Below are positions 53,924-63,330 of a DNA stretch of 64,000 nt, in pieces. Position 1 is the stretch's first letter. Each line of letters opens with the position of its first letter. The stretch spans positions 1 to 64,000 of the forward strand of contig JAITUA010000015.1 in assembly GCA_031286615.1 (NCBI GenBank), in the 5' to 3' direction. This stretch comes from Chryseobacterium sp. (lineage in GTDB: Bacteria > Bacteroidota > Bacteroidia > Flavobacteriales > Weeksellaceae). A program made the position numbers and the translations under genes. Below the pieces are notes generated by a model. The model had not been told where the DNA came from. It searched no databases and was given only the letters and a program-made list of their open reading frames with translations.

Positions 53924-54586
53924 ATGTCAAAAATAGAAATAGCGTGCTTTAATCCCGAATCAGCAATGATTGCTTTTGAAAACGGAGCTGACAGAATAGA
54001 ATTATGTGACGGTCTCAGTGAAGGAGGAACCACTCCGGACTTTGAAACGATGAAAAAGCTTCGTGAAAAAATTAATATCCCGATTTTTGTGATGATCCGC
54101 CCCAGAGGAGGTGATTTTACCTATTCGGATTCAGAATTTGAACAGATGAAAAATGATCTGGTTCATTTGAAATCTTTACAGGCAGACGGTTTTGTATTTG
54201 GTATTCTCAACGAAAATGATGAGGTTAATGTTGAACAGAATAAAACTTTAGTTGAACTGGCCGCACCGCTTCCATGTACTTTCCATCGTGCCTTTGACCG
54301 TGCTGCAAGTCTGGAAGAGTCGTTAGAAAAAGTAATTGAATGCGGCTTTACAACCATTCTTACTTCCGGCCAGAAACCCAACGTGTCAGAAGGAAAAGAA
54401 AATCTGAAAAAACTGGTTGAGCTTTCCGATGGAAGAATAGAAATCCTCGTTGGAGGCGGACTTCGTTCATCCAATATTGAAGAAATCAGAGCTGTTACCA
54501 ATGCAAATTATTTCCATTCTTCAGCCATTACGGATGGTGGTGCTTTTGCGAACCCGGCTGAAGTGGCTGCGTTGAAGAGTAAGTAA
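53924..54586 (+). CDS. cutC: Copper homeostasis protein CutC
   Basis: About 220 aa from the start 'MSKIEIACFNPESAMIAFEN'; the frame is open 17 codons further but that part overlaps the gene before. CutC barrel marks: 'GADRIELCDGLSEGGTTP', 'PIFVMIRPRGGDFTYSD', 'CTFHRAFDRA', 'GFTTILTSGQKPNVSEG', 'ILVGGGLRSSNI'. The protein is cytoplasmic and was linked to copper tolerance in E. coli; a role in copper binding is debated. Translationally close to the lipoprotein gene upstream. Confidence 0.95.
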   Translation: MSKIEIACFNPESAMIAFENGADRIELCDGLSEGGTTPDFETMKKLREKINIPIFVMIRPRGGDFTYSDSEFEQMKNDLVHLKSLQADGFVFGILNENDEVNVEQNKTLVELAAPLPCTFHRAFDRAASLEESLEKVIECGFTTILTSGQKPNVSEGKENLKKLVELSDGRIEILVGGGLRSSNIEEIRAVTNANYFHSSAITDGGAFANPAEVAALKSK

Positions 54587-54604
54587 TGCATTATATACAC
54601 TTAG

Positions 54605-54673
54605 TTTGTCATTCCAAGCGCAGCGGGAATCTAAATTCTTAGTAGAGATTCCTTCGTACCTCGGAATGACAAA
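54605..54673. repeat. Palindromic GTCATTCC element
   Basis: Arms 'tttgtcattcc' (54605-54615) and 'ggaatgacaaa' (54663-54673), with inner arms 'gggaatct' and 'agattcc'. It forms a long hairpin between cutC and the beta-mannosidase gene. Single arms of the same kind are at 21122-21129 and 60409-60417. Confidence 0.65.
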
Positions 54674-54710
54674 ATCACTGGTATAGTAACAATACAAAAC
54701 AAATTTATTG

Positions 54711-57176
54711 ATGAATAGAACGATCCTTTTTGCTTTCCTTTTCATGCAGAATATCCTTTTTGCACAGTTTTCCCAAAGAAGCTTGTCTTCTGAGAACTGG
54801 CAGTTTAAAAATTCAAAAGATCAAAACTGGCTTCCTGCGAAAGTACCGGGAACCGTTCATTTGGATTTAATGGATAACAAGGTCATTCCTGATCCTTTTA
54901 AAGATGAAAATGAAAAAAAAGTACAATGGGTAGAAAATGAAGATTGGGATTATCAGACTCAATTTACGGTTTCATCTCAGGAACTGAAAAATGATAATAT
55001 TGATTTGGTCTTTAATGGGCTGGATACATTTTCAGAAATTTATCTTAATAGTAAACTCTTAAAGAAAACGGATAATATGTTCAGGAAATGGAATATTCCT
55101 GTGAAACAATATCTTAAACCGGGTAATAATACATTGCAGATTAAGTTTCAATCTGCTGTCAATACCGGAAAAGAACTGGCTAAAAAAGTTCCGTTTACCA
55201 TGCCGGAATCACCAAGAAGTTTTGTGAGAAAAGCACAATACCAGTTCGGATGGGATTGGGGACCAAGATTGGTTACTGCGGGAATCTGGAAAGATGTTAC
55301 ATTAGAATTCTGGAATAATGCCAAAATTATTACCGTTAAAGACATTCAGAGTAACGCTGAAAAAGCCTCTGATTTACATTTTGAAGTAGAAATTTATGCT
55401 CAAAATGCAGGAGAGTACACTTTGGATCTTAATAAAACCCATAAAAAAATAACTTTAAAAAAAGGAATTAATACAATATCAGTTCCGTATGAAACAAAAG
55501 GAATGAAGCTTTGGCAGCCTAACGGAAGTGGCGAAGCTAATCTTTATGATTTTAAAATAAAACTTTCAAAAGACCTTAACAATATTGATGTTAAAGACAT
55601 AAGGATAGGATTAAGAACCATAGAATTGATTCAGGAAAAAGACGAAAAAGGAAAATCATTCTATTTTAAAGTGAATGGAAATCCGTTGTATATCAAAGGA
55701 ACCAACTGGATTCCGGGAGATAGTTTTTCACCCAGAATGACCAAAGAAAAATATCAGAAACTGATCAAAGATACCAAAGACGCCAATATGAATATGATCC
55801 GTATCTGGGGTGGGGGTATTTATGAAGATGATGAATTTTACAAAGCCTGCGATGAAAACGGAATCTTAGTCTGGCAGGATTTTATGTTTGCAGGAAGTTT
55901 TTACCCTGCGGACGAAGCATTTTTAAACAATGTAAAAGAAGAAGTAAAAGATCAGGTCAACAGACTTCAGAATCATCCGTCCATTGCTTTGTGGTGCGGG
56001 AATAATGAAATTGATGAAGCTATTGTCAACTGGGGATATCAGAAACAGTTCAAATATTCAAAAAATGATTCACTGCAGGTTTGGAAAGACTATAAAAAGT
56101 TATTCCATGATGTCATTCCCAATGCATTGGCAGAAAACCTGAAGTCAGATAAAAATATATATTGGCCAAGTTCTCCGTCTATCGGTTGGGGTCATAAAGA
56201 AAGCCTTACAGAAGGAGATTCTCACTATTGGGGAGTTTGGTGGGGCGAGCAGCCATTTGAGATTTATAACGAAAAAGTAGGACGTTTCATGTCTGAATAT
56301 GGTTTTCAGGGAACACCAGGCCTTGAAACTACAAAATCCATGTTTTCAGGAACTCCGGATTTAAATCTGCAAAATGCAACTATCAAAGCACATGAAAAGC
56401 ACGCCAGAGGTTGGGATATTATTAATGAATATCTGAAACGTGATTATAAAATCCCGACGGATTTTGTTCAGTACAATTACGTTTCACAGCTGCTGCAGGC
56501 GAGAGGTATGCAGATTGCCATTGAGGCTCACCGCCGTGCAAAACCTTACAATATGGGAACGCTGTATTGGCAGCTCAACGACTGCTGGCCGGTAGTTTCA
56601 TGGTCTTCCATTGATTATCTTGGAAACTGGAAAGCCTTCCATTATCAGGCAAAAAGAAGCTTTGAACCTGTTTTGGTATCAATAACCGAGACAGATAAAA
56701 GCTATGATGTTTATCTGATAAGTGACCTTATGAAAGAATTGAAAGTGGATACGAAGTTTGAATTAATTGATTTTAAAGGAAAAATACTTTGGAAAGCCAA
56801 TCAGTCAGATGTTGTAAATGCTGATGTAAGTAAGAAAATCAGAAGTATAAATAAATCAGAATTGGCAGAGTTTAATCTGTCTGAAGTCGTTTTAAAGATA
56901 AGTTCAGAAAAGGATACAACATTTCAAAAGCTCTTCTTTTTTAATAAACCAAAAGACCTTAAACTTTCAAAACCAAATATCAAAATCAGAAAAATATCAC
57001 CAACTGAAATTGAAATCTCAACAGATGTTCTTGCAAAAGATGTTTATTTGATTGGAGATATTCATTTCAGTGATAATTTCTTTGATCTGCTGCCGGGAAC
57101 TTCAAAAAGAATTATTCTTTCAAGACCTTTGGAAAATATTGAATTAATGAGCCTTTGGGATGTGATGAAAGAATAA
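54711..57176 (+). CDS. Beta-mannosidase, GH2
   Basis: An 821-aa secreted glycosidase; signal peptide 'LFAFLFMQNILFAQFS'. The ATG at 54711 is chosen over the TTG just before. Order: GH2 sugar-binding domain ('PAKVPGTVHLDLMDNKVIPDPF', 'DWDYQTQFTV', 'LVFNGLDTFSEIYLN'), immunoglobulin-like domain, TIM barrel with the acid/base Glu in 'ALWCGNNEIDEAIVNW' (~residue 432) and the nucleophile Glu in 'GRFMSEYGFQGTPG' (~residue 527), then 'TLYWQLNDCWPVVSWSSIDY', a hallmark of beta-mannosidases. Removes the beta-linked mannose of the N-glycan core or of mannans. Confidence 0.94.
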   Translation: MNRTILFAFLFMQNILFAQFSQRSLSSENWQFKNSKDQNWLPAKVPGTVHLDLMDNKVIPDPFKDENEKKVQWVENEDWDYQTQFTVSSQELKNDNIDLVFNGLDTFSEIYLNSKLLKKTDNMFRKWNIPVKQYLKPGNNTLQIKFQSAVNTGKELAKKVPFTMPESPRSFVRKAQYQFGWDWGPRLVTAGIWKDVTLEFWNNAKIITVKDIQSNAEKASDLHFEVEIYAQNAGEYTLDLNKTHKKITLKKGINTISVPYETKGMKLWQPNGSGEANLYDFKIKLSKDLNNIDVKDIRIGLRTIELIQEKDEKGKSFYFKVNGNPLYIKGTNWIPGDSFSPRMTKEKYQKLIKDTKDANMNMIRIWGGGIYEDDEFYKACDENGILVWQDFMFAGSFYPADEAFLNNVKEEVKDQVNRLQNHPSIALWCGNNEIDEAIVNWGYQKQFKYSKNDSLQVWKDYKKLFHDVIPNALAENLKSDKNIYWPSSPSIGWGHKESLTEGDSHYWGVWWGEQPFEIYNEKVGRFMSEYGFQGTPGLETTKSMFSGTPDLNLQNATIKAHEKHARGWDIINEYLKRDYKIPTDFVQYNYVSQLLQARGMQIAIEAHRRAKPYNMGTLYWQLNDCWPVVSWSSIDYLGNWKAFHYQAKRSFEPVLVSITETDKSYDVYLISDLMKELKVDTKFELIDFKGKILWKANQSDVVNADVSKKIRSINKSELAEFNLSEVVLKISSEKDTTFQKLFFFNKPKDLKLSKPNIKIRKISPTEIEISTDVLAKDVYLIGDIHFSDNFFDLLPGTSKRIILSRPLENIELMSLWDVMKE

Positions 57177-57281
57177 TGGAAATTTAGAAATGATGAATGG
57201 TTAACCTTTTATTCTGATAAAGCTTGATTGAATTACCAAAAAATGGTAACTTTGATATGTTAAATTTAAAATCAAAATCAT

Positions 57282-57527
57282 ATGGGACGTAATACATCAG
57301 TTTCTTTAGGTGATTATTTTGAAGATTTTGTAGATCATAAGATTGCCGAAGGACGATATAAAAATGCAAGTGAAATGATCAGAGCTGGTTTAAGATTACT
57401 TGAAGAAGAAGAAAATAAAATTCAAATTCTTAGAAATGCTATTCGGGAAGGTATTGAAAGTGGAATAGCTGCTGATTTTAATCCAGAAAAACATTTGGCA
57501 GCATTAAAAGCTAAAATAAAAAGGTAA
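57282..57527 (+). CDS. ParD family antitoxin (type II)
   Basis: An 81-aa protein of the CopG/ParD type: 'NTSVSLGDYFEDFVDHKIAEGRYKNASEMIRAGLRLLEEEE' is a ribbon-helix-helix DNA-binding unit, and the C-terminal helix ('LRNAIREGIESGIAADFNPEKHLAALKAKIK') would wrap the toxin. Its stop overlaps the start of parE (TAATG, 57525-57529). It should repress its own promoter. Confidence 0.92.
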   Translation: MGRNTSVSLGDYFEDFVDHKIAEGRYKNASEMIRAGLRLLEEEENKIQILRNAIREGIESGIAADFNPEKHLAALKAKIKR

Positions 57528-57825
57528 TGGCTCAATATACTTTTACTAATAAAGCTGTGAAGATATCACTAAAATTTATGAATATACTTTAGAATTTTGG
57601 TCTGAATTTCAGGCAGATAAATATTATGAGGAGCTCATTTATTTTTGTCAGATGCTTGCGGAAAATCCTAAGATTGGAAAATCTTATCCTGAGCTTGAAT
57701 ATGATATTTTTGGATTTTTATCAAATAAGCATATTATATTTTACAGAATTATTGGAATAAAAGAAATAGAGATTGTTAGAATTCTTGGTGCTGAAGTAGA
57801 TTTGAAAAACAGGATGAAAGATTAA
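57527..57825 (+). pseudogene. ParE/RelE-type toxin gene, frameshifted
   Basis: Starts at the ATG overlapping the parD stop: 'MAQYTFTNKAV', then the frame breaks. Continuing in the next frame from about 57559 gives 'EDITKIYEYTLEFWSEFQADKYYEELIYF' and 'GKSYPELEYDIFGFLSNKHIIFYRIIG' to the stop at 57825, a full-length ParE fold. The span of 299 bases is one short of a multiple of three, consistent with one lost base near 57558. As read, the product is 22 codons long. Toxin activity would thus be lost unless the base is a sequencing error. Confidence 0.8.
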
Positions 57826-57855
57826 TATATTGATAAGTATAAAAAATTATAAAAA

Positions 57856-57887
57856 TAAAAAGAGCTATCTATTACGATAGCTCTTTT
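57856..57887. terminator. Bidirectional terminator parDE / OYE gene
   Basis: AAAAAGAGCTATC (57856-57868) / GATAGCTCTTTTT (57875-57887), 6-nt loop. Confidence 0.9.
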
Positions 57888-57920
57888 TGATAGTATAGTG
57901 AAACTTAAACAATAATTATG

Positions 57921-59030
57921 TTAGTTTGATTGTTGTTTATTGTATACTTCCCAGTCCAGATACCCTTCCATGGTAAGTCCATAGTGAAGTTCTCTTTTGG
58001 GAGGAGTAAGTTCCCAGTTGTTTTCAAGTCTTTCCACAAGATCAGGATTGGAAATAAAAGCTTCCCCGAATGCTGCAATATCTATTAGCCCTTCATTAAT
58101 CAGTTTTTCAGATTTCTCTCTGTCCATACCTCCGGCAAGAATAATCACTCCATCATACCAGTTTCTGAAACGTTTCATAAAATCTTCCGGTAAAGCAAAA
58201 CTTCCTCTCGATTTCTGGTCCATAATATGAACGTAAACAATATTTCTCTTGGAAAGTTCTTTCGCCAGATACTCATAAGTAGCTTCTATCTCATCGTAAT
58301 AAGGCATTTCGTATAATCCGCCATAAGGAGTTAAACGGATAGCTACCTTATCAGCACCAATCGCTGCAATTGCAGAATCTACAATCTCCAGTAAAAAACG
58401 GGAGCGATTTTCTATACTTCCGCCATATTCGTCATTACGGGTATTTACAAACGGGTTCAGAAACTGTTCAATAAGATATCCGTTAGCTCCATGAAGTTCA
58501 ATTCCGTCAAAACCGGCTCTTACAGCATTTACAGCTGCTAAAGTAAAATCCTTAACAATCTGTTTTACTTCACCAGTAGCCAATGCCCGTGGTTTGGAAT
58601 TAATCACAAAACCTTCTTTTCCGTTTTCATCATATCCCCATGCATGCGTTTCACCTGCCTGAATATCAGAAGAAGAAACAGGGGCTTGCCCGTCCGGTTG
58701 GATCGTTACGTGGGAAACACGTCCTACATGCCATAATTGAGTGAAAATTTTGCTTCCTTTCTGATGTACAGCATCAGTCACGAGTTTCCAGCCTTCTACC
58801 TGCTCATCAGTATATAATCCCGGAATATGAAGTACTCCCTTTGACGTTGGAGAGATCGCAGTACCTTCCGTAATGATCAGTCCTGTACCGGTACGTTGTG
58901 CGTAATATTCAGCATTGAAACCTTTCGGAATTCCGTCTTCATTTCTGGCTCTGGTCATTGGAGCCATAGCAATTCTGTTTTTAAGGTCTAAGGAACCTAT
59001 GCTTGCTTCTTTAAAAATATTAATATTCAT
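57921..59030 (-). CDS. Old Yellow Enzyme family alkene reductase
   Basis: A 369-aa FMN-dependent barrel enzyme. Marks: 'LKNRIAMAPMTRARN', 'IITEGTAISPTSKG', 'FTQLWHVGRVSH', 'GFDGIELHGANGYLIEQFLNP' (His/Asn pair that holds the substrate), 'NTRNDEYGGSIENRSRFLLEI', 'ILAGGMDREKSEKLI'. It reduces activated double bonds of enals, enones or nitro compounds with NAD(P)H and is often induced by electrophiles. Single gene with a 400-bp AT-rich upstream region. Confidence 0.94.
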   Translation of the reverse strand: MNINIFKEASIGSLDLKNRIAMAPMTRARNEDGIPKGFNAEYYAQRTGTGLIITEGTAISPTSKGVLHIPGLYTDEQVEGWKLVTDAVHQKGSKIFTQLWHVGRVSHVTIQPDGQAPVSSSDIQAGETHAWGYDENGKEGFVINSKPRALATGEVKQIVKDFTLAAVNAVRAGFDGIELHGANGYLIEQFLNPFVNTRNDEYGGSIENRSRFLLEIVDSAIAAIGADKVAIRLTPYGGLYEMPYYDEIEATYEYLAKELSKRNIVYVHIMDQKSRGSFALPEDFMKRFRNWYDGVIILAGGMDREKSEKLINEGLIDIAAFGEAFISNPDLVERLENNWELTPPKRELHYGLTMEGYLDWEVYNKQQSN

Positions 59031-59437
59031 TGTTTAAAATTTTAGTTATTAAAAAAATGAGATGATTGGTCTTATTTTATTATTTTACAAATGCATTTTT
59101 TAAAAGATATTCTCTACTGATTTATTTTCAGATAATATTTTATCTCTTATCAACGATACAAATTTCCGTTATAATTTGTTATTATAAAAATTATTTAAAA
59201 TATAGTTATTTATTATAAAAATAATAGTTTGAAATTTAAACTGTGATTGATAAAAAGAATAGATTGGTTTATTGAATGGGTGAAAAAAATCCATTAAGGC
59301 TTTGTAATAAGTGAAAAGAGCCTTTTCTGTACCGGATTTGATATTCTACTGTATCGGAATTGTACTCAAAAAAATATAAATTTTACCCTTCCAACTCAAA
59401 AATCAGCCGTAAATTTGTAGCATATTTCTTTACAGTT
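59031..59437. other. Divergent region OYE / AEC transporter
   Basis: About 400 bp, extremely AT-rich. A repeated 'tattataaaaat' occurs at 59179-59190 and 59212-59223. TAAATTTG at 59410-59417 fits the -7 consensus for the AEC gene. No coding frame is supported, although the AEC frame stays open back to 59360. Confidence 0.45.
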
Positions 59438-60346
59438 ATGGTAAATTTTGTTCTGATTGCAGTGTGCATTATTGCAGGAATGATATTCAAAGCAACAAAA
59501 TCTATCCACCCCGATGCTCATAAGGGCATCAATACCTGGATTCTTTATCTTGCTCTTCCGGCAGTTTCGTTTAAATATCTGCCTAAAGTAAAATGGACAA
59601 CAGAAATGTTGTTTCCGATAGCAGCCACATTTTTAATTTCCGTGTTCTGCTTTTTCTTTATGATGTTTTATAGCAGGAGCAGGGGATATTCAAGGCGTTC
59701 CAGAAGTACTTTAGAACTGGCAAGCGGTTACAGCAATACATCATTCATAGGATTTCCCTTAATCAGTGCTTTTTATGGTGAAGGACTTCTGAGTATTGCC
59801 ATTATTTGTGACCAAACGATGTTCTTTGCACTTTCTACCTTGGGAATTATTGCTGCTGTAAAAGGAGGAAGCAGATCAGGAAAAGTAAGCGCAGTATTTA
59901 TTTTAAAAAGACTCATTACATTTCCTCCGTTAATCGGTTGTATTTCCGCTCTGATACTGTCGAGGTTTATTGATTTTACCGTTGCAGAACCGTTTTTTGA
60001 TAAGCTTGCAGCTACGGTAAGTCCGTTAGCTTTGTTTTCAGTTGGACTGCAGTTGAAATTTAACGGATGGAAAAAACTGATTCCTCAGATGTCAATGTCA
60101 ATGCTTTATAAATTGATTTTGGCCCCGGCAATTGTTCTGGGAATGGCTTTATTACTGGGAATAAAAGGAGACGTGGCTAAAATTACCGTATTTGAAGCGG
60201 CGATGCCTACACTGGTTACCTCCAGTATTATCGCAGAGCAGTTCAGACTCAATACAAAACTGACCAACCTGATCATCGGAGTCAGTATCATTATAGGATT
60301 TTTTACTTCTGCATTTTGGTATGAAATGACTCAATTACTGTTTTAA
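59438..60346 (+). CDS. AEC family transporter
   Basis: A 302-aa membrane protein from the start 'MVNFVLIAVCIIAGMIFKAT'; 26 additional open codons upstream are rejected because a TAnnTTTG promoter (59410-59417) lies in them. Ten hydrophobic segments in two halves, with 'LASGYSNTSFIGFPLISAFYG' in the first and 'FEAAMPTLVTSSIIAEQF' in the second, as in auxin efflux carrier/malonate transporters. Probably transports an organic acid. Single gene. Confidence 0.9.
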   Translation: MVNFVLIAVCIIAGMIFKATKSIHPDAHKGINTWILYLALPAVSFKYLPKVKWTTEMLFPIAATFLISVFCFFFMMFYSRSRGYSRRSRSTLELASGYSNTSFIGFPLISAFYGEGLLSIAIICDQTMFFALSTLGIIAAVKGGSRSGKVSAVFILKRLITFPPLIGCISALILSRFIDFTVAEPFFDKLAATVSPLALFSVGLQLKFNGWKKLIPQMSMSMLYKLILAPAIVLGMALLLGIKGDVAKITVFEAAMPTLVTSSIIAEQFRLNTKLTNLIIGVSIIIGFFTSAFWYEMTQLLF

Positions 60347-60721
60347 CCATTGATGGATTCTTTCTTAGAGACTTTCTGAATTTGTGCTGTTCTTTTATCC
60401 GTACACTTTGTCATTCCGTAGGAATACATTTGCTGAGTAAAACGCCCTTGCGAACGAATTGAAAACTATTCATAGCATCTTTGTGAGCATTGCGTTATAA
60501 TATAAGTTTTGGCTAAAGCCAATTGAAATTTTAATTTTTATCAAACGGACTAAAGTCTGTTCCTATTGAATTATTATTGATTTTTTCGCAAATTTCTGTG
60601 GAATGATAGAATGGTACCTGAGAATGTAGGGTTTAATTGTCTGTTTAACGAACACGAAAGAATCCCTACAAAGTTGCAGTTCTCTGAAGAAAAATCTAAT
60701 TTTACACTTTAAATATTTCCC
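60347..60721. other. Intergenic region with repeat fragments before priA
   Basis: 375 bp with a 'gtcattccgtaggaat' element (60410-60425), the reverse copy of the 17-bp repeat (60504-60520) and 'aaacggactaaagtctgttc' (60543-60562), an internal palindrome. No coding frame seen. Confidence 0.45.
60504..60520. repeat. 17-bp repeat, copy 2
   Basis: 'aagttttggctaaagcc', exact reverse complement of 53323-53339. Confidence 0.5.
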
Positions 60722-63169
60722 TTGCAATACGCTCAAATTGTTTTACCACTGAACCTCAAAGGATCTTTTACCTATAAAGTTCCTGAGGAAATGATGTCCG
60801 AAATTCAACCCGGAATGCGTGTTCTGGTACCGTTTGGCGGAAAGAAGATCTATACGGGAATCGTATTTGAGCTTCACGACAATGCACCGGAAAATTTTAC
60901 GGCTAAAGAAGTCATCAGCATGCTGGATGATAAACCGATTGTTCCTGAAGAACAGATTCGTTTCTGGAACTGGCTTTCGGAGTATTATCTGTGCAGTCTT
61001 GGTGAAATTTACAGGTTTTCATTCCCTTCTTCCTTGAAACTGGAAAGTGAAACCTATTTAAAATTAAAACCAGGAATAGTAATTGATTTTGAAAACCTGG
61101 ATGTCAATGAAATGTACCTGATCCAGGCACTTGAAGTACGACAGCTGATCAACCTGACAGATATTGAGGCTTTTATCCCTAAAAAGGATATTATTAAGAC
61201 CATCAATTCATTGATTGATCTTCAGTATATTGAGATTGATGAAAAAATTGCTGAAAAATATAAAGCTAAAGAAGTAGCTTACGTAAGAATTAAGGATGAG
61301 GTTTTGGCCAATCAGAATCTTACGGACATTCTTTTAAAACTAAACAGAGCCCAAAAGCAGAAAGACCTGTTCCTTCTTATTTTAGAAAAACAAACAGAAA
61401 ATCCTGATGCTCATATTAAAAAATCTGAGCTGTTTGAGGACGGTTATTTTGGGAGTTCTCATTTCAAACCTTTAGCAGACAAGGGTCTTGTGGAGGAATA
61501 CTACATGCAGAAAGACAGAATTGAAAGCTATGAAGGAGAACTTTCTGAACTGGAAGAACTTTCTGAACAGCAGAAAATGGCTAAATCTGAGATTGATGAA
61601 GCTTTTCAAGAAGGGAAAAATGTTCTGCTTCATGGGGTAACTTCATCAGGGAAAACGCATATTTATTTAGAAAAAATTGAAGAATGTATCAAAGAAGGAA
61701 AAAATGTTCTGTTTTTACTTCCTGAAATTTCCCTTACCAAACAGATTACGCAGAGATTAGAAAAAAAATATGGCCGGCAGCTAGGTTTTTACCATCAAAA
61801 ATTGACAGATTTTGAAAGAGTAGAAGTGTGGAGAAGAATCAGGCAGAATGACATCCGTATTCTGATCGGAACCCGTAATGCATTGTTTTTACCTTATCAG
61901 AATCTTGGACTTATTGTGGTGGATGAAGAACATGATTCAGCCTACAGACCAAGAGAAGTGACACCTTATTTCAATGCTAAAGATGCCTCATTGGTTTTAG
62001 GGGGATTTTACAATGCGGGAGTGATTCTGGGATCTGCAACCCCTTCTGTCGAAAGCTACTACAGAGCCAGAAAAGATAAAATGAAATATATTTTCCTGAA
62101 TGAAAGATTCGGGAATGTGAATCTGCCGGAATATGAACTGATCAATTTCAAAGAAGCATTGGATTCTAAAAAAGTTTCCGGAAATTTCTCCCTGAAACTT
62201 GTTGAAGAGATTAAAAAGACGGTGGATGAAAAAAAACAGGCGATTGTACTGCACAACCGTCGTGGCTATTCCAATGTAATAGAATGTGAGAGCTGTGGTT
62301 ATGTCAATTATTGCTCCAATTGTGATGTGGTGATGACCTATCACAAGGCTGCCAATGAAATGAAATGCCATTACTGCGGACAAAGAGCTTCAAAACCGAA
62401 AACCTGCCCGAAATGCAATTCTGAAAAGCTGAACGAAAGAGGAGTAGGTGTAGAGCAGATTCATGAAGAAGTCTCCAAATTGTTTCCGGAAAATGAAGTA
62501 GACAGAATGGATGTGGATTCTATGCGTAAGAAGTTTGCCTATGAAAAGCTGTATGAAAAGATTGAAGACGGAGAAACAGACATCATCGTAGGAACTCAGA
62601 TGATTTCAAAAGGACTGGATTTTGATCATATCGAACTTGTTACTATTCCCAAAGCGGATTCCTTATTATATGTACAGGATTTCAGAGCAGAAGAAAGGGC
62701 TTATCAGTTGATTACACAAGTTTCAGGAAGAGCCGGAAGGGTTTCCGGAAAAGGAAAAATCCTTATTCAGACCTTTAACCCCGATCATTCTGTATTCCAG
62801 CTGATCAAGATGAACAACCCTGCGAAGATCTATAAATACATCCTTACTGAACGCCAGAAATTCCATTATCCGCCGTTTACGAAGCTGATTATGATTGAAA
62901 TGAAACACAGAAAGGAAGATAAAGTAGACCGGGCTTCCCAGTTTCTGGGTTCCATTCTTAGAAAATACCTTCCGGAAGATTGTGTTTTAGGGCCTGAAAG
63001 AGCTCAGATTGCAAGGCTGAATAATCTGTATCAATTCCAGATTATGCTCAAGCTTCCCCGTGGGAAAAACTATGAGAAATTCAAAAATCTGGTTTTGATA
63101 AGTTTGAAAGAATTTGATGAAATCACTGCATATCAAAGCATTAAAAAAGACATTTTTGTTGATTTTTAA
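60722..63169 (+). CDS. priA: Primosomal replication protein N' (PriA helicase)
   Basis: An 815-aa protein, apparently with a TTG start: 'MQYAQIVLPLNLKGSFTYKVPEEM' is the usual N-terminus of PriA and no ATG lies nearby upstream. Order: DNA 3'-end-binding domain, winged helix, helicase with Walker A 'GVTSSGKTHIYLEKI' (~residue 303), 'VVDEEHDSAYRP' (~400), then the zinc-binding insert with eight Cys ('CESCGYVNYCSNC', 'CHYCGQRASKPKTCPKC'), 'GTQMISKGLDFDHIELV', 'QVSGRAGRVSGKG'. It restarts stalled replication forks by loading DnaB. Single gene. Confidence 0.96.
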   Translation: MQYAQIVLPLNLKGSFTYKVPEEMMSEIQPGMRVLVPFGGKKIYTGIVFELHDNAPENFTAKEVISMLDDKPIVPEEQIRFWNWLSEYYLCSLGEIYRFSFPSSLKLESETYLKLKPGIVIDFENLDVNEMYLIQALEVRQLINLTDIEAFIPKKDIIKTINSLIDLQYIEIDEKIAEKYKAKEVAYVRIKDEVLANQNLTDILLKLNRAQKQKDLFLLILEKQTENPDAHIKKSELFEDGYFGSSHFKPLADKGLVEEYYMQKDRIESYEGELSELEELSEQQKMAKSEIDEAFQEGKNVLLHGVTSSGKTHIYLEKIEECIKEGKNVLFLLPEISLTKQITQRLEKKYGRQLGFYHQKLTDFERVEVWRRIRQNDIRILIGTRNALFLPYQNLGLIVVDEEHDSAYRPREVTPYFNAKDASLVLGGFYNAGVILGSATPSVESYYRARKDKMKYIFLNERFGNVNLPEYELINFKEALDSKKVSGNFSLKLVEEIKKTVDEKKQAIVLHNRRGYSNVIECESCGYVNYCSNCDVVMTYHKAANEMKCHYCGQRASKPKTCPKCNSEKLNERGVGVEQIHEEVSKLFPENEVDRMDVDSMRKKFAYEKLYEKIEDGETDIIVGTQMISKGLDFDHIELVTIPKADSLLYVQDFRAEERAYQLITQVSGRAGRVSGKGKILIQTFNPDHSVFQLIKMNNPAKIYKYILTERQKFHYPPFTKLIMIEMKHRKEDKVDRASQFLGSILRKYLPEDCVLGPERAQIARLNNLYQFQIMLKLPRGKNYEKFKNLVLISLKEFDEITAYQSIKKDIFVDF

Positions 63170-63330
63170 CAATTTTTAACAAACTTTACACTCTTTTATA
63201 ACGGGTCAGTGGTCTGTTATATGACAATAATTTCTACTTTTGGACGTTGATTAAGTGTTTGGCTCTTTAATTGAATGATTTAACCTGTCATTTTTTATAG
63301 CGTCAAAACTATAGAACAAAAAGAAGATAG

